5,832 bases of DNA from an uncultured Verrucomicrobia subdivision 3 bacterium (lineage in GTDB: Bacteria > Verrucomicrobiota > Verrucomicrobiae > Limisphaerales > CAMLLE01), in assembly GCA_946480555.1 (NCBI GenBank), contig CAMLLE010000224.1, positions 1 through 5,832 of the forward strand, in the 5' to 3' direction. This document shows, piece after piece, positions 1 to 5,832 of the stretch (positions are counted from its first letter, which is position 1; every line of letters starts with the position of its first letter). The position numbers and the translations under genes were made by a program. Under the pieces are notes generated by a model. It saw only the letters and a list, made by a program, of their open reading frames with translations. It was not told where the DNA came from and ran no database searches.

Positions 1-559
1 AAAGCATCGGAACGCGAAACTCCTCCCGGATGCGCGTCAGGTAACGGAGGATTTTCGTTTTGAGCGTCAGGTCGAGATTCGCCAGCGGCTCATCGAGCAA
101 GAGCAATTTGGGCGATGCCAAAAGGGCTCGCGCCAGTGCCACGCGCTGCTTTTCGTCACCCGAAAGCTGAGTTACGCCGCGATCCACCAGCGCTTTGATG
201 TCGAGCACATCCGCAATGTGATCGAACGTGAGTTGTCCCGCGCGGTCTGTCCGGTACCCGTAGCAAAGATTTTGCCGGACGGACATGTGCGGAAACAGCG
301 CGAGGTCCTGCGGCACGTAACCAATCCCGCGCCTCCGGGTGGGAACGAAGATTCCGTTTGCCGTGTCCGTTAAAACCTGATCGCCCAGTCGAATGAACGC
401 CGATTCGGGCCTTCGCAATCCGGCCACCAGATCGAGAATGGTGGTTTTGCCGGAACCGGAAGGACCGAACAGAACCGCGATGGCGCCTTTGATTTCGAAC
501 TCTGTTTCGAGCGTGAAATCGGCCAGTGGTAATTTGATGTTCTTCAGGACCAGACTCAT
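1..559 (-). CDS. modC: Molybdate ABC transporter ATP-binding protein ModC (partial, C-terminus outside window)
   Basis: ATPase subunit of the molybdate importer, acting on the cytoplasmic face of the ModB channel. Only the first 186 residues are present, and the frame runs off the left edge. Read directly: Walker A GPSGSGKTT at residues 32-40, Q-loop YVPQD at 81-85, signature LSGDEKQRV at 132-140, Walker B LLLLDEP at 152-158, and D-loop ANLD at 160-163. The signature is unusual because the family norm is LSGGE/LSGGQ and the second glycine is aspartate here (codon GAC, positions 157-155). The ATG at 559-557 overlaps the modB stop as ATGA, which suggests translational coupling. An AAGG (567-570) lies 7 bases upstream and an AGGAG (572-576) 12 bases upstream. 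Assignment as ModC rather than another ABC ATPase rests mainly on the modA and modB neighbours. The C-terminal Mop-like molybdate-binding domain of some ModC proteins would lie outside the window, so its presence cannot be judged. Confidence 0.94.
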   Translation of the reverse strand, partial: MSLVLKNIKLPLADFTLETEFEIKGAIAVLFGPSGSGKTTILDLVAGLRRPESAFIRLGDQVLTDTANGIFVPTRRRGIGYVPQDLALFPHMSVRQNLCYGYRTDRAGQLTFDHIADVLDIKALVDRGVTQLSGDEKQRVALARALLASPKLLLLDEPLANLDLTLKTKILRYLTRIREEFRVPML

Positions 560-1230
560 CTCGAAGCCTTTCTCCTGCGCATCAGCCACTCGCTAATCCA
601 GACCGCGCCGAATGCCAGCACGATGGAAACCGCGAGCAAACGATAAGCGTCGGCGTCCTGACCGAGCTGGATTGATTGGAAAATCGAAAGCGAAAGCGTC
701 GAAGTCTGGCCGGGGATGTTTCCCGCAATCATGATTGTCGCACCGAATTCCCCCAGCGCGCGCGCGAAGGACAGGATCATTCCGCCAAGGATTCCTCGCA
801 GCGCGAGTGGTGCGGTGATCGTGAAGAAAACGCGACGATCACTCGCGCCCATCGTTCGCGCGATTTGCTCCAGTCTGGGATTCACTTCCTCAAAGGCCAC
901 CCGCACCGTGCGGACCAGCAGCGGAAAAGACATCACGCCCAGCGCGATCAGCACGCCCCGCCACGTGAACACGACATCGAGATGAAGTGTGTCATGAAGG
1001 AAACTGCCGATCGGGCCGCGTCGGCCGAACAACTTGAGCAGGATCAGGCCGGTGGCGACCGGCGGAATCACAAGCGGGAGCGAGATCAGCGTTTCGACAA
1101 TGGACTTGCCAGGCCAGTCATGTCTCGCAAGCAGCCAGGCGGCCGCGAGGCCAAAGGGCAAAATGATGATCGTGCTGAGCGCCGAAACCCAGGTCGTGAA
1201 CCAGACGATTTGCCATTCTTCGCCGTTCAT
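556..1230 (-). CDS. modB: Molybdate ABC transporter permease ModB
   Basis: Inner-membrane permease that forms the homodimeric molybdate channel. The 224-residue length is typical of ModB. Hydrophobic segments are visible at about residues 13-35, 47-66, 91-108, 146-170 and 196-215, matching a five-helix permease. The cytoplasmic EAA loop that docks onto ModC is clear at about 122-141 (QIARTMGASDRRVFF region). It is followed by the family-typical SFARALGEFGATIMIAG at 154-170. The segment LPLVIPPVATGLILL at 51-65 is also characteristic of ModB and CysT-type permeases. The start ATG lies 12 bases after the modA stop, with no recognisable Shine-Dalgarno. The stop overlaps the modC start. A sulfate/thiosulfate permease (CysT/CysW) is the main alternative by fold, but the adjacent ModA with its molybdate ligands argues for molybdate or tungstate. 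Confidence 0.97.
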   Translation of the reverse strand: MNGEEWQIVWFTTWVSALSTIIILPFGLAAAWLLARHDWPGKSIVETLISLPLVIPPVATGLILLKLFGRRGPIGSFLHDTLHLDVVFTWRGVLIALGVMSFPLLVRTVRVAFEEVNPRLEQIARTMGASDRRVFFTITAPLALRGILGGMILSFARALGEFGATIMIAGNIPGQTSTLSLSIFQSIQLGQDADAYRLLAVSIVLAFGAVWISEWLMRRRKASR

Positions 1231-1242
1231 GAAGTGCAGTCG

Positions 1243-1998
1243 TTATTCCCGGACGATGAATCCGAACTTCTTGAACACGTCGCCCGCCTGCTTTGAATCC
1301 AGATGACGCAGGAAGCGTCTGGCGGCGTCTGGCGATTTCGACTCTTTGAGCACGGCCATCGGATAACTGATGGCCGGAGTGTCGGCGGCCGGCACGTCGT
1401 ATGCAACCTTCACGTGCTGGGAAATCGCGGCGTCCGTTTTGTAAACGATCCCCGCTTCGGCGTTGCCGGATTCCACCGCCGCCAGGGCCGCGCGCACGTT
1501 TTCTGTTGGCACCACTTTGGCCTCAACCGCTGGCCAGAGATTTTGCTTTTGCAGATATTCCTTCGCGTAAATGCCGGCCGGCACGGTTCTCGGCTCGGCA
1601 ATGGCCAGGCGCTTCACCTTTTCGGAAGCCAGGTCGCCGGGGCGTTCGAGGCTCGCGCCGTTTTCACGGGCCACCACGATGACGAGCGAGTTGGACAGCT
1701 TCACGATACGCGTCTCCTTCACGATGAGCTTCTTCTTCTCAAGGGCGTCCATCTTGGCTTCATCCGCTGAGAAAAAAATGTCCGCCGGCGCGCCTTCCTC
1801 GATCTGGCGCGCCAGCAAGCTGGAAGCGCCGAAGTTGAAGACGATCTTGTCTCCCGTCTCCTTTTCGTATGCGGCGGCAATCTCCTTCAACGAATCGTTG
1901 AGGCTGGCGGCGGCAAACACGTTGACCTGGGCGGCGTGAAGCATTGCACCGTGCAGGAACGCGAGGAGGACGGCCGATGTTCTCAGCAGACGTTTCAT
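1243..1998 (-). CDS. modA: Periplasmic molybdate-binding protein ModA
   Basis: Periplasmic substrate-binding protein that delivers molybdate, or possibly tungstate, to ModBC. From the chosen start it is 251 residues. A Sec signal peptide (MKRLLRTSAVLLAFLHG, cleavage near HAA at 21-23) precedes the mature start QVNVFAAASL. There is no lipobox cysteine. The five ligand positions known from E. coli ModA (S12, S39, A125, V152, Y170) map to S32, S59, A141, V168 and Y186. Spacings are preserved for S-to-S (27), A-to-V (27) and V-to-Y (18). Family blocks GAPADIFFSAD (69-79) and TVPAGIYAKEYL (138-149) are intact. The reading frame stays open 40 codons further upstream to an ATG at 2118, but that extension would bury the signal peptide, so the ATG at 1998 is preferred. 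No clear Shine-Dalgarno precedes it. This is the first gene of modABC. Confidence 0.97.
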   Translation of the reverse strand: MKRLLRTSAVLLAFLHGAMLHAAQVNVFAAASLNDSLKEIAAAYEKETGDKIVFNFGASSLLARQIEEGAPADIFFSADEAKMDALEKKKLIVKETRIVKLSNSLVIVVARENGASLERPGDLASEKVKRLAIAEPRTVPAGIYAKEYLQKQNLWPAVEAKVVPTENVRAALAAVESGNAEAGIVYKTDAAISQHVKVAYDVPAADTPAISYPMAVLKESKSPDAARRFLRHLDSKQAGDVFKKFGFIVRE

Positions 1999-2118
1999 GA
2001 GAGAGTTGATTGCTTCATTCAGCGAGCTGCTAAAAAACGCCGCGACCCGTCGGACGCCGTCGTCTGGCAGAATTCTCTTGTGTGTTATCGGCCATGATCG
2101 TTTTGAGTACCCGCCCAA

Positions 2119-2147
2119 TTCATAGACGAAAGAATCAGGCCGCTCAA
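2119..2147 (-). promoter_or_regulatory. Candidate sigma70-type promoter for modABC
   Basis: Read on the minus strand there is TTGAGC (2147-2142), a 17-base spacer, and TATGAA (2124-2119). Each hexamer matches the sigma70 consensus at four of six positions, and the spacing is optimal. Transcription would start near 2112, giving a leader of roughly 115 bases before the modA ATG. Matches of this quality occur by chance, so this is only a candidate. Confidence 0.3.
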
Positions 2148-2214
2148 CCCGGCGCTCCGTTGGGTGGCTTCACCTCTTTTGCTGCTTTCGAATCCTGGAT
2201 TGTTTTCGGTTCCG

Positions 2215-2250
2215 GTTGCGTTGTGCAACTGGCCGACAGCCTTGCGCAAC
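2215..2250. promoter_or_regulatory. Paired near-palindromic TTGYGCAAC boxes, possible operator
   Basis: TTGTGCAAC at 2221-2229 and TTGCGCAAC at 2242-2250 are direct copies differing at one base. Their starts are 21 bases apart, about two helical turns. Each core TTGYGCAA is palindromic, perfectly so in the second copy. The first copy also sits in a hairpin-capable GTTGC-GTTGT-GCAAC (2215-2229). The arrangement resembles a two-site operator for a dimeric regulator, 43-78 bases upstream of the preferred pseudopilin start. No regulator is visible in the window. If the pseudopilin really starts at 2164, these bases would be coding instead. Confidence 0.25.
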
Positions 2251-2292
2251 CGCGCAGCAGCAGGGTTTCCAGCTTCCGCTAGGCTGAGGCGC

Positions 2293-2988
<696 letters not shown>

Positions 2989-3010
2989 CCTCCTTGCATG
3001 CTGAAATCGA

Positions 3011-3730
3011 ATGAAGATCTCCGCCAATCCAAAACCGAAATACTGGCTGCTCGCGAAATCCCGCCAATGGCATGCATGGGGCGGATTGATCGCCGGAGTT
3101 TTCCTCCTCGTTGTGGGCGTGTCGGGAATCGTCCTGAATTACAAGCAGCCGGTCTTCTCCGCGCTGGGGCTCGAAAAAAAGATTCCCAGGCAGGACAACG
3201 CGAAGCCCGAAGCGAAACAGCCGAAGATCGACTTTTCAACCGCCGGCGGTTTTGCCGCCCTGCCGGTGGGCATGGATCAAGCGCTGGAGATCGCCCGCGT
3301 GGAGTGGGGAAACGTGCCTCTGGAGAGGATTGAATTGAAGCACGAGCGCGGCGAAATGCTCTACAAGTTCAAACAGAAGAATGGCGCCGAGCTATGGGTC
3401 AATGCGATCACCGGGCTGCATCTGACGAAGCGACAATACGAACGGATCGGAAAGGCCGGTCCAGACGGTGTGGTGGCGCGCTCAACCGATTGGGGAAAAA
3501 TCCTGATCGACCTTCATACCGGGAAAATTGGCGGCGAGGCTGGCAAAGCAATCATGTCCGTTGCGGCATTGCTTTTGATTCTGCTCACCGTTTCCGGAAT
3601 CTACATGTGGATCAAGCCCCTGACGATCCGGCGCCGGAATGCAAAGGAGAAGGCGCGCATTGCCAGGCCTTCAGCCGGCAATGCACCGATGCCCGCCGCC
3701 ACGCGAAGCGACCAGTTGATCGGGGCGTAA
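3011..3730 (+). CDS. PepSY-type two-helix membrane protein (PepSY-associated TM helix family)
   Basis: Predicted inner-membrane protein of 239 residues. A basic cytoplasmic N-terminus (to about residue 22, containing SRQWHAWGG) leads into helix 1 at about 23-44 (LIAGVFLLVVGVSGIVLNY). A roughly 130-residue periplasmic part follows. It includes a PepSY-like stretch at about 86-140: helix MDQALEIARVEWG, then strands ending in LWVNAITGLHLTKR. The segment ILIDLHTGKIGGEAGK (164-179) leads into helix 2 at about 180-201, ending GIYMWI, and a basic cytoplasmic tail. The paired H21 and H169 motifs before each helix are typical of the PepSY_TM group, which often occurs with iron or siderophore genes; none are seen here. 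An in-frame TGA at 3002-3004 makes the ATG at 3011 the first possible start in this frame. It follows the pseudopilin stop by 22 bases without a Shine-Dalgarno, so co-transcription is likely. The exact biochemical role is unknown. Confidence 0.85.
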   Translation: MKISANPKPKYWLLAKSRQWHAWGGLIAGVFLLVVGVSGIVLNYKQPVFSALGLEKKIPRQDNAKPEAKQPKIDFSTAGGFAALPVGMDQALEIARVEWGNVPLERIELKHERGEMLYKFKQKNGAELWVNAITGLHLTKRQYERIGKAGPDGVVARSTDWGKILIDLHTGKIGGEAGKAIMSVAALLLILLTVSGIYMWIKPLTIRRRNAKEKARIARPSAGNAPMPAATRSDQLIGA

Positions 3731-3893
3731 TCACAAGGCGGCACGCGTGCTTTGCGCTTGCCTGAGCGGTTTTTGACCGCATAGTAACTGCCGCAATTGC
3801 CTGCTGATCGCATCCGCTGTCGCCATTTGGAAGGGGCGGCGCAGCGAATCGACGGCAGCCGGAACTTCCGTCAGGCGTTCCAAAATCCCAGCC
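3731..3893. other. Non-coding spacer between the PepSY gene and tRNA-Val
   Basis: About 163 bases with no supportable gene. The only structure noted is a short hairpin, GCGGT (3766-3770), loop TTTTG, ACCGC (3776-3780), about 36 bases after the PepSY stop. It has a five-pair stem and no T-run on either strand, so it is a weak terminator candidate. A tRNA promoter must lie here, but I could not pick one with confidence. Confidence 0.4.
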
Positions 3894-3968
3894 GGGCGTT
3901 TAGCTCAGTGGTAGAGCACCTCGTTTACACCGAGTAGGCCGGGGGTTCGAATCCCTCAACGCCCACCA
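3894..3968 (+). tRNA. tRNA-Val (anticodon TAC)
   Basis: Complete cloverleaf with an encoded CCA end. The acceptor stem GGGCGTT (3894-3900) pairs perfectly with AACGCCC (3958-3964), followed by discriminator A and CCA (3966-3968). The D-stem is GCTC/GAGC with loop AGTGGTA. The anticodon stem CCTCG/CGAGT encloses loop TTTACAC, giving anticodon TAC at 3926-3928, which reads valine GTA and wobble codons. The T-arm is GGGGG-TTCGAAT-CCCTC with one G-T wobble. The first anticodon-stem pair (27-43) is a C-T mismatch; the other four pairs are Watson-Crick. The variable region is the short five-base type. All invariant positions I checked (T8, GG of the D-loop, T33, TTCGA) are present, so the gene looks functional. 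Confidence 0.97.
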
Positions 3969-4166
3969 TTCCTTCCACGCCGGATCAACACACTTCGCCG
4001 TTCGCCTCGGCAACGGCTCATTCCTTCATTCGCGATTGTGGTGAGCTTGTCCGCTCGGTGTCCCGGTGACCAGCGTTGGCGCAATCCGTCCATTTGCAGG
4101 ACAGAAAACTTCCCCAAAGCTTACGGTCGCCAGTGGCGTTCCTTGTGCTAAAGTCTTCGTTGCCTT
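3969..4166. other. Non-coding spacer between tRNA-Val and the secreted protein gene
   Basis: About 198 bases with no supportable gene. It contains the hairpin at 3997-4017 and a short interrupted palindrome CGCCA-G-TGGCG at 4128-4138. It also has two copies of CATTCCTTC (3967-3975, starting at the tRNA end, and 4019-4027). From about 4150 it merges into a pyrimidine-rich tract (TCTTCGTTGCCTTATGCC and following) that continues into the start of the next gene. No convincing promoter was found. Confidence 0.4.
3997..4017 (+). terminator. Hairpin downstream of tRNA-Val, possible terminator
   Basis: GCCGTT (3997-4002) and AACGGC (4012-4017) form a six-pair stem with a nine-base loop, beginning 29 bases after the tRNA CCA. 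It is followed by pyrimidine-rich TCATTCCTTCATT rather than a true T-run, so intrinsic termination is plausible but unproven. Confidence 0.28.
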
Positions 4167-5832
4167 ATGCCTTTGTTCCTGATCCGCGCTGTTGCGCTTT
4201 GTACCTTCCTGCTTGGTTTCTCTGCGCGTGGCGAGATTCAACTGCTTTGGACGATTGGCGCGGACGAGGATCCTTTAGCGTCGGGCTATAATCCAACCGA
4301 CGAGTTTTCCCAGGAGAACTTTGCGAATGACACGAGGCCAGGCCGCGTCACGCGCAGCCCGGGCGATCCACTCTACAACGTGGCGGCTAATCCAGATCGC
4401 GACGATGACTTTTATTTCGAAGGCGTCTTTCCCGCGGGATTCAACGGGCTCACGACCAATCTTCCTGTGGCCATGGCCGAACCGCCGCGCGCCTGGGAGC
4501 GGGCGTTGACGACTGGCGATCGCACCAATCGCGCGCACTTTCTCCTGGCGCCAGTGCAGGTCGCGCCGGCGGCGCGGTTCAGGTTGAGCTTTGAGCTTGT
4601 GTATGGCGGGCTTTGGACGAACGCACTGAACGTGGGCTCAGAAGGTTTCGGCACGCATGACATCGTGGTGCGATTTCGAAACAGCGGCGGCACTTCAACG
4701 CTGCTGTTCACAAATCGAATTGATCGGGACACTCGCGTGACGCTGGAATTCGCGGCAACAAATGTGAACGCCACCGCCGGGCCAAATACCATTGAATGGG
4801 TTCGCACCGGCCCGAACATCTCCGGAGTCACCGCCTGGATTCAATTCGACTTCGCCAGTCTTGAGGTGGACGCCGACGCTCTTGCCGACGCGGATGCAGA
4901 CGGGCTGCCGCGTTGGTGGGAAACCGAGATGCAGCTTTCAGATCAGAATCCGGCTGACGCAGCAATGGATCAGGACGGGGACGGTTTGACCGCGCTCGAG
5001 GAGTTCAATGCCAGCGTCGTCTCAACCGATATGCATCAGGCAGACACGGACGGCGATGGCCTCAGCGACGGCAATGAAAGGGGCATCGGAACAAACCCGC
5101 TGCAAGCCGACACCGACAGCGACGGTCTGCTTGACGCGGACGAAGTGAACGGCATTCCATCTTCCAGTCCGCTGCTCGCTGATTCGGACGCAGATGGATT
5201 TCTGGATGCAATCGAGCGGCGGCTGAACACGCAGCCCGAGAATCCAGCCAGCGTTCCCACAATTTTCCGGGGCGGAATTGGAATGCAGTTTGTCTCCGCA
5301 GCCGAACTGAACGGTGCGCTCGGGACAAACGAAATTGGCGGGCCCGTCCCGCAGGTTCGATGGAACGTCACCACTCCGGTTCGCGCGTGGAACCGTCCGT
5401 CGGGCAGCAAGGCTGACATCGTATCGCCGCTCGCGAACCAGCTGGTCCGCAGCGATGGCACTGTGCTGCCGAACGTGCAATTCAGTTGGACTGGTGATGC
5501 CAGCGATGCCAGCCGCAACACCGGCACAACGGACCGCAAATTGATGAATGGGTTTTTGCGAGCGTCAGCTGGCACGCCGCTATCACTCAGCATCAGCAAC
5601 ATTCCGTTTGCGCGTTACGACGTGTATGTGCTGGTCGGCGGATCATACGATGATCAACGTGGAGGAATCCGGATCCGCGGAGAACCTTCCACCGAGCATC
5701 TCTTTCGAACGATCACCACCGCCCCGCAAGCCGGATTCGCTGAGTTGAAGCCGGGCACGAACTTATTTCAAAAGGGCAACCTCGTGAGATTTCAAAACCG
5801 AACCTCGCCGAACCTGAATCTCGTCGTGACGA
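4167..5832 (+). CDS. Large secreted modular protein with Asp-rich calcium-binding (thrombospondin type 3-like) repeats, partial
   Basis: Exported protein; 555 codons are present and the frame is open at the right edge. An in-frame TAA at 4149-4151 makes the ATG at 4167 the first possible start in this frame. A signal peptide is clear (MPLFLIRAVALCTFLLGFSA, cleavage near residues 20-22). Residues about 23-234 form a beta-rich domain beginning IQLLWTIGADEDP and ending AWIQFDFASLEVDADAL. I recall similar segments in large verrucomicrobial surface proteins. Residues 241-358 hold about five Asp-rich repeats (DADADGLPRWWE, DQDGDGLTALEEF, DTDGDGLSDGNE, DTDSDGLLDADE, DSDADGFLDAIE), which are expected to bind calcium and act as a stiff linker. 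From about 366 a second beta-rich domain starts (IFRGGIGMQFVSAAEL), with VPQVRWN and YDVYVLVGG elements. There is no catalytic motif in the visible part. The protein may be an adhesin, a carbohydrate-binding scaffold or the front of an enzyme; the missing C-terminus would decide. No Shine-Dalgarno is seen. Confidence 0.87.
   Translation, partial: MPLFLIRAVALCTFLLGFSARGEIQLLWTIGADEDPLASGYNPTDEFSQENFANDTRPGRVTRSPGDPLYNVAANPDRDDDFYFEGVFPAGFNGLTTNLPVAMAEPPRAWERALTTGDRTNRAHFLLAPVQVAPAARFRLSFELVYGGLWTNALNVGSEGFGTHDIVVRFRNSGGTSTLLFTNRIDRDTRVTLEFAATNVNATAGPNTIEWVRTGPNISGVTAWIQFDFASLEVDADALADADADGLPRWWETEMQLSDQNPADAAMDQDGDGLTALEEFNASVVSTDMHQADTDGDGLSDGNERGIGTNPLQADTDSDGLLDADEVNGIPSSSPLLADSDADGFLDAIERRLNTQPENPASVPTIFRGGIGMQFVSAAELNGALGTNEIGGPVPQVRWNVTTPVRAWNRPSGSKADIVSPLANQLVRSDGTVLPNVQFSWTGDASDASRNTGTTDRKLMNGFLRASAGTPLSLSISNIPFARYDVYVLVGGSYDDQRGGIRIRGEPSTEHLFRTITTAPQAGFAELKPGTNLFQKGNLVRFQNRTSPNLNLVVT
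4887..5240 (+). repeat. In-frame Asp-rich calcium-binding repeats within the secreted protein gene
   Basis: Five degenerate copies of a DxDxDG-hydrophobic-xxxxE unit at residues 241-252, 268-280, 293-304, 315-326 and 339-350. The last three start at near-regular steps of 22-24 residues. The pattern matches thrombospondin type 3 / dockerin-like EF-hand calcium loops. The copies differ in sequence at DNA level, so this is an old protein repeat rather than a recent tandem duplication. Confidence 0.85.

Larger units (their letters stand above)
1999..2292. other. Divergent intergenic region between modA and the pseudopilin gene
   Basis: About 294 bases with no gene I can support. It must hold the promoters for both the leftward mod operon and the rightward pseudopilin/PepSY pair. 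Contents seen: a run of six A (2032-2037, a T-run in the modA leader), a sigma70-like element for modA (2119-2147), and two near-palindromic TTGYGCAAC boxes (2221-2229 and 2242-2250). Both reading frames flanking it remain open into it: the modA frame back to 2118 and the pseudopilin frame back to 2164. Longer versions of both proteins therefore cannot be formally excluded. No ModE operator or molybdenum-cofactor riboswitch was recognised. Confidence 0.6.

Noticed and set aside
676..1296. 206-codon plus-strand frame opposite modB
   Set aside because: Antisense to a clear ModB. The product is highly charged and low in hydrophobic residues, as expected from reading a membrane protein gene backwards.
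2081..2101. ModE-like operator around TTATCGGCCATGATCG
   Set aside because: Only an ATC-GAT inverted repeat with a six-base gap. It lacks the TATA-rich half-sites of known ModE operators.
1999..2118. Molybdenum-cofactor riboswitch upstream of modA
   Set aside because: Expected by context, but I could not build the required multi-stem structure by eye. Only short 3-5 pair stems were found.
2989..2996. Perfect Shine-Dalgarno complement (CCTCCTT) before the PepSY gene
   Set aside because: It reads as AAGGAGG only on the minus strand, where no start codon follows at a suitable distance. On the plus strand it is the complement, not a binding site.
3946..3968. tRNA 3' end as an attachment site for an integrated element
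   Set aside because: No integrase gene and no second copy of the tRNA 3' end elsewhere in the window. The neighbouring gene has no mobile-element character.
4026..4241. 71-codon minus-strand frame across the start of the secreted protein gene
   Set aside because: The lysine/threonine-rich product is best explained by the repeat-like purine tract, and it opposes a gene with a clear signal peptide.

Overview
The window looks like a chromosomal segment from a member of the Verrucomicrobiota, or a close relative in the PVC group. This is inferred from three things: a pseudopilin with an alanine-phenylalanine processing site, a large secreted protein with aspartate-rich calcium-binding repeats of the style common in that phylum, and moderately GC-rich DNA with weak or absent Shine-Dalgarno sequences. 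No marker gene fixes the lineage, so this stays an inference.

Layout. Positions 1-1998 on the minus strand hold a molybdate ABC transporter operon in the order modA-modB-modC. ModA is complete, ModB is complete, and ModC runs off the left edge. modA and modB are 12 bases apart, and modB and modC overlap by an ATGA. A divergent intergenic region (1999-2292) separates the operon from a plus-strand pair: a type II secretion-like pseudopilin (2293-2988) and, 22 bases later, a two-helix PepSY-type membrane protein (3011-3730). A tRNA-Val with anticodon TAC lies at 3894-3968. After a short non-coding gap, a large secreted protein begins at 4167 and is still open at the right edge, so at least 555 codons are present.

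How the parts work. ModA should capture molybdate (or tungstate) in the periplasm, ModB forms the membrane channel, and ModC is the ATPase. Together they supply metal for molybdenum-cofactor enzymes. All five expected ligand residues can be placed in ModA. ModC carries an aspartate in place of the second glycine of the ABC signature motif (LSGDE), the most striking single-residue oddity in the window. The pseudopilin and PepSY protein are probably co-transcribed, both anchored in the inner membrane with domains facing the periplasm. What they do together is not evident. The 4167 gene encodes an exported modular protein: an N-terminal beta-rich domain, about five Asp-rich calcium-binding repeats, and a further beta-rich domain.

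I do not see a defence system, CRISPR array, transposase, phage gene or other clearly new system. The most useful leads are the ModC signature variant, the uncharacterised pseudopilin/PepSY pair, paired TTGYGCAAC boxes in the divergent spacer, and the modular secreted protein.
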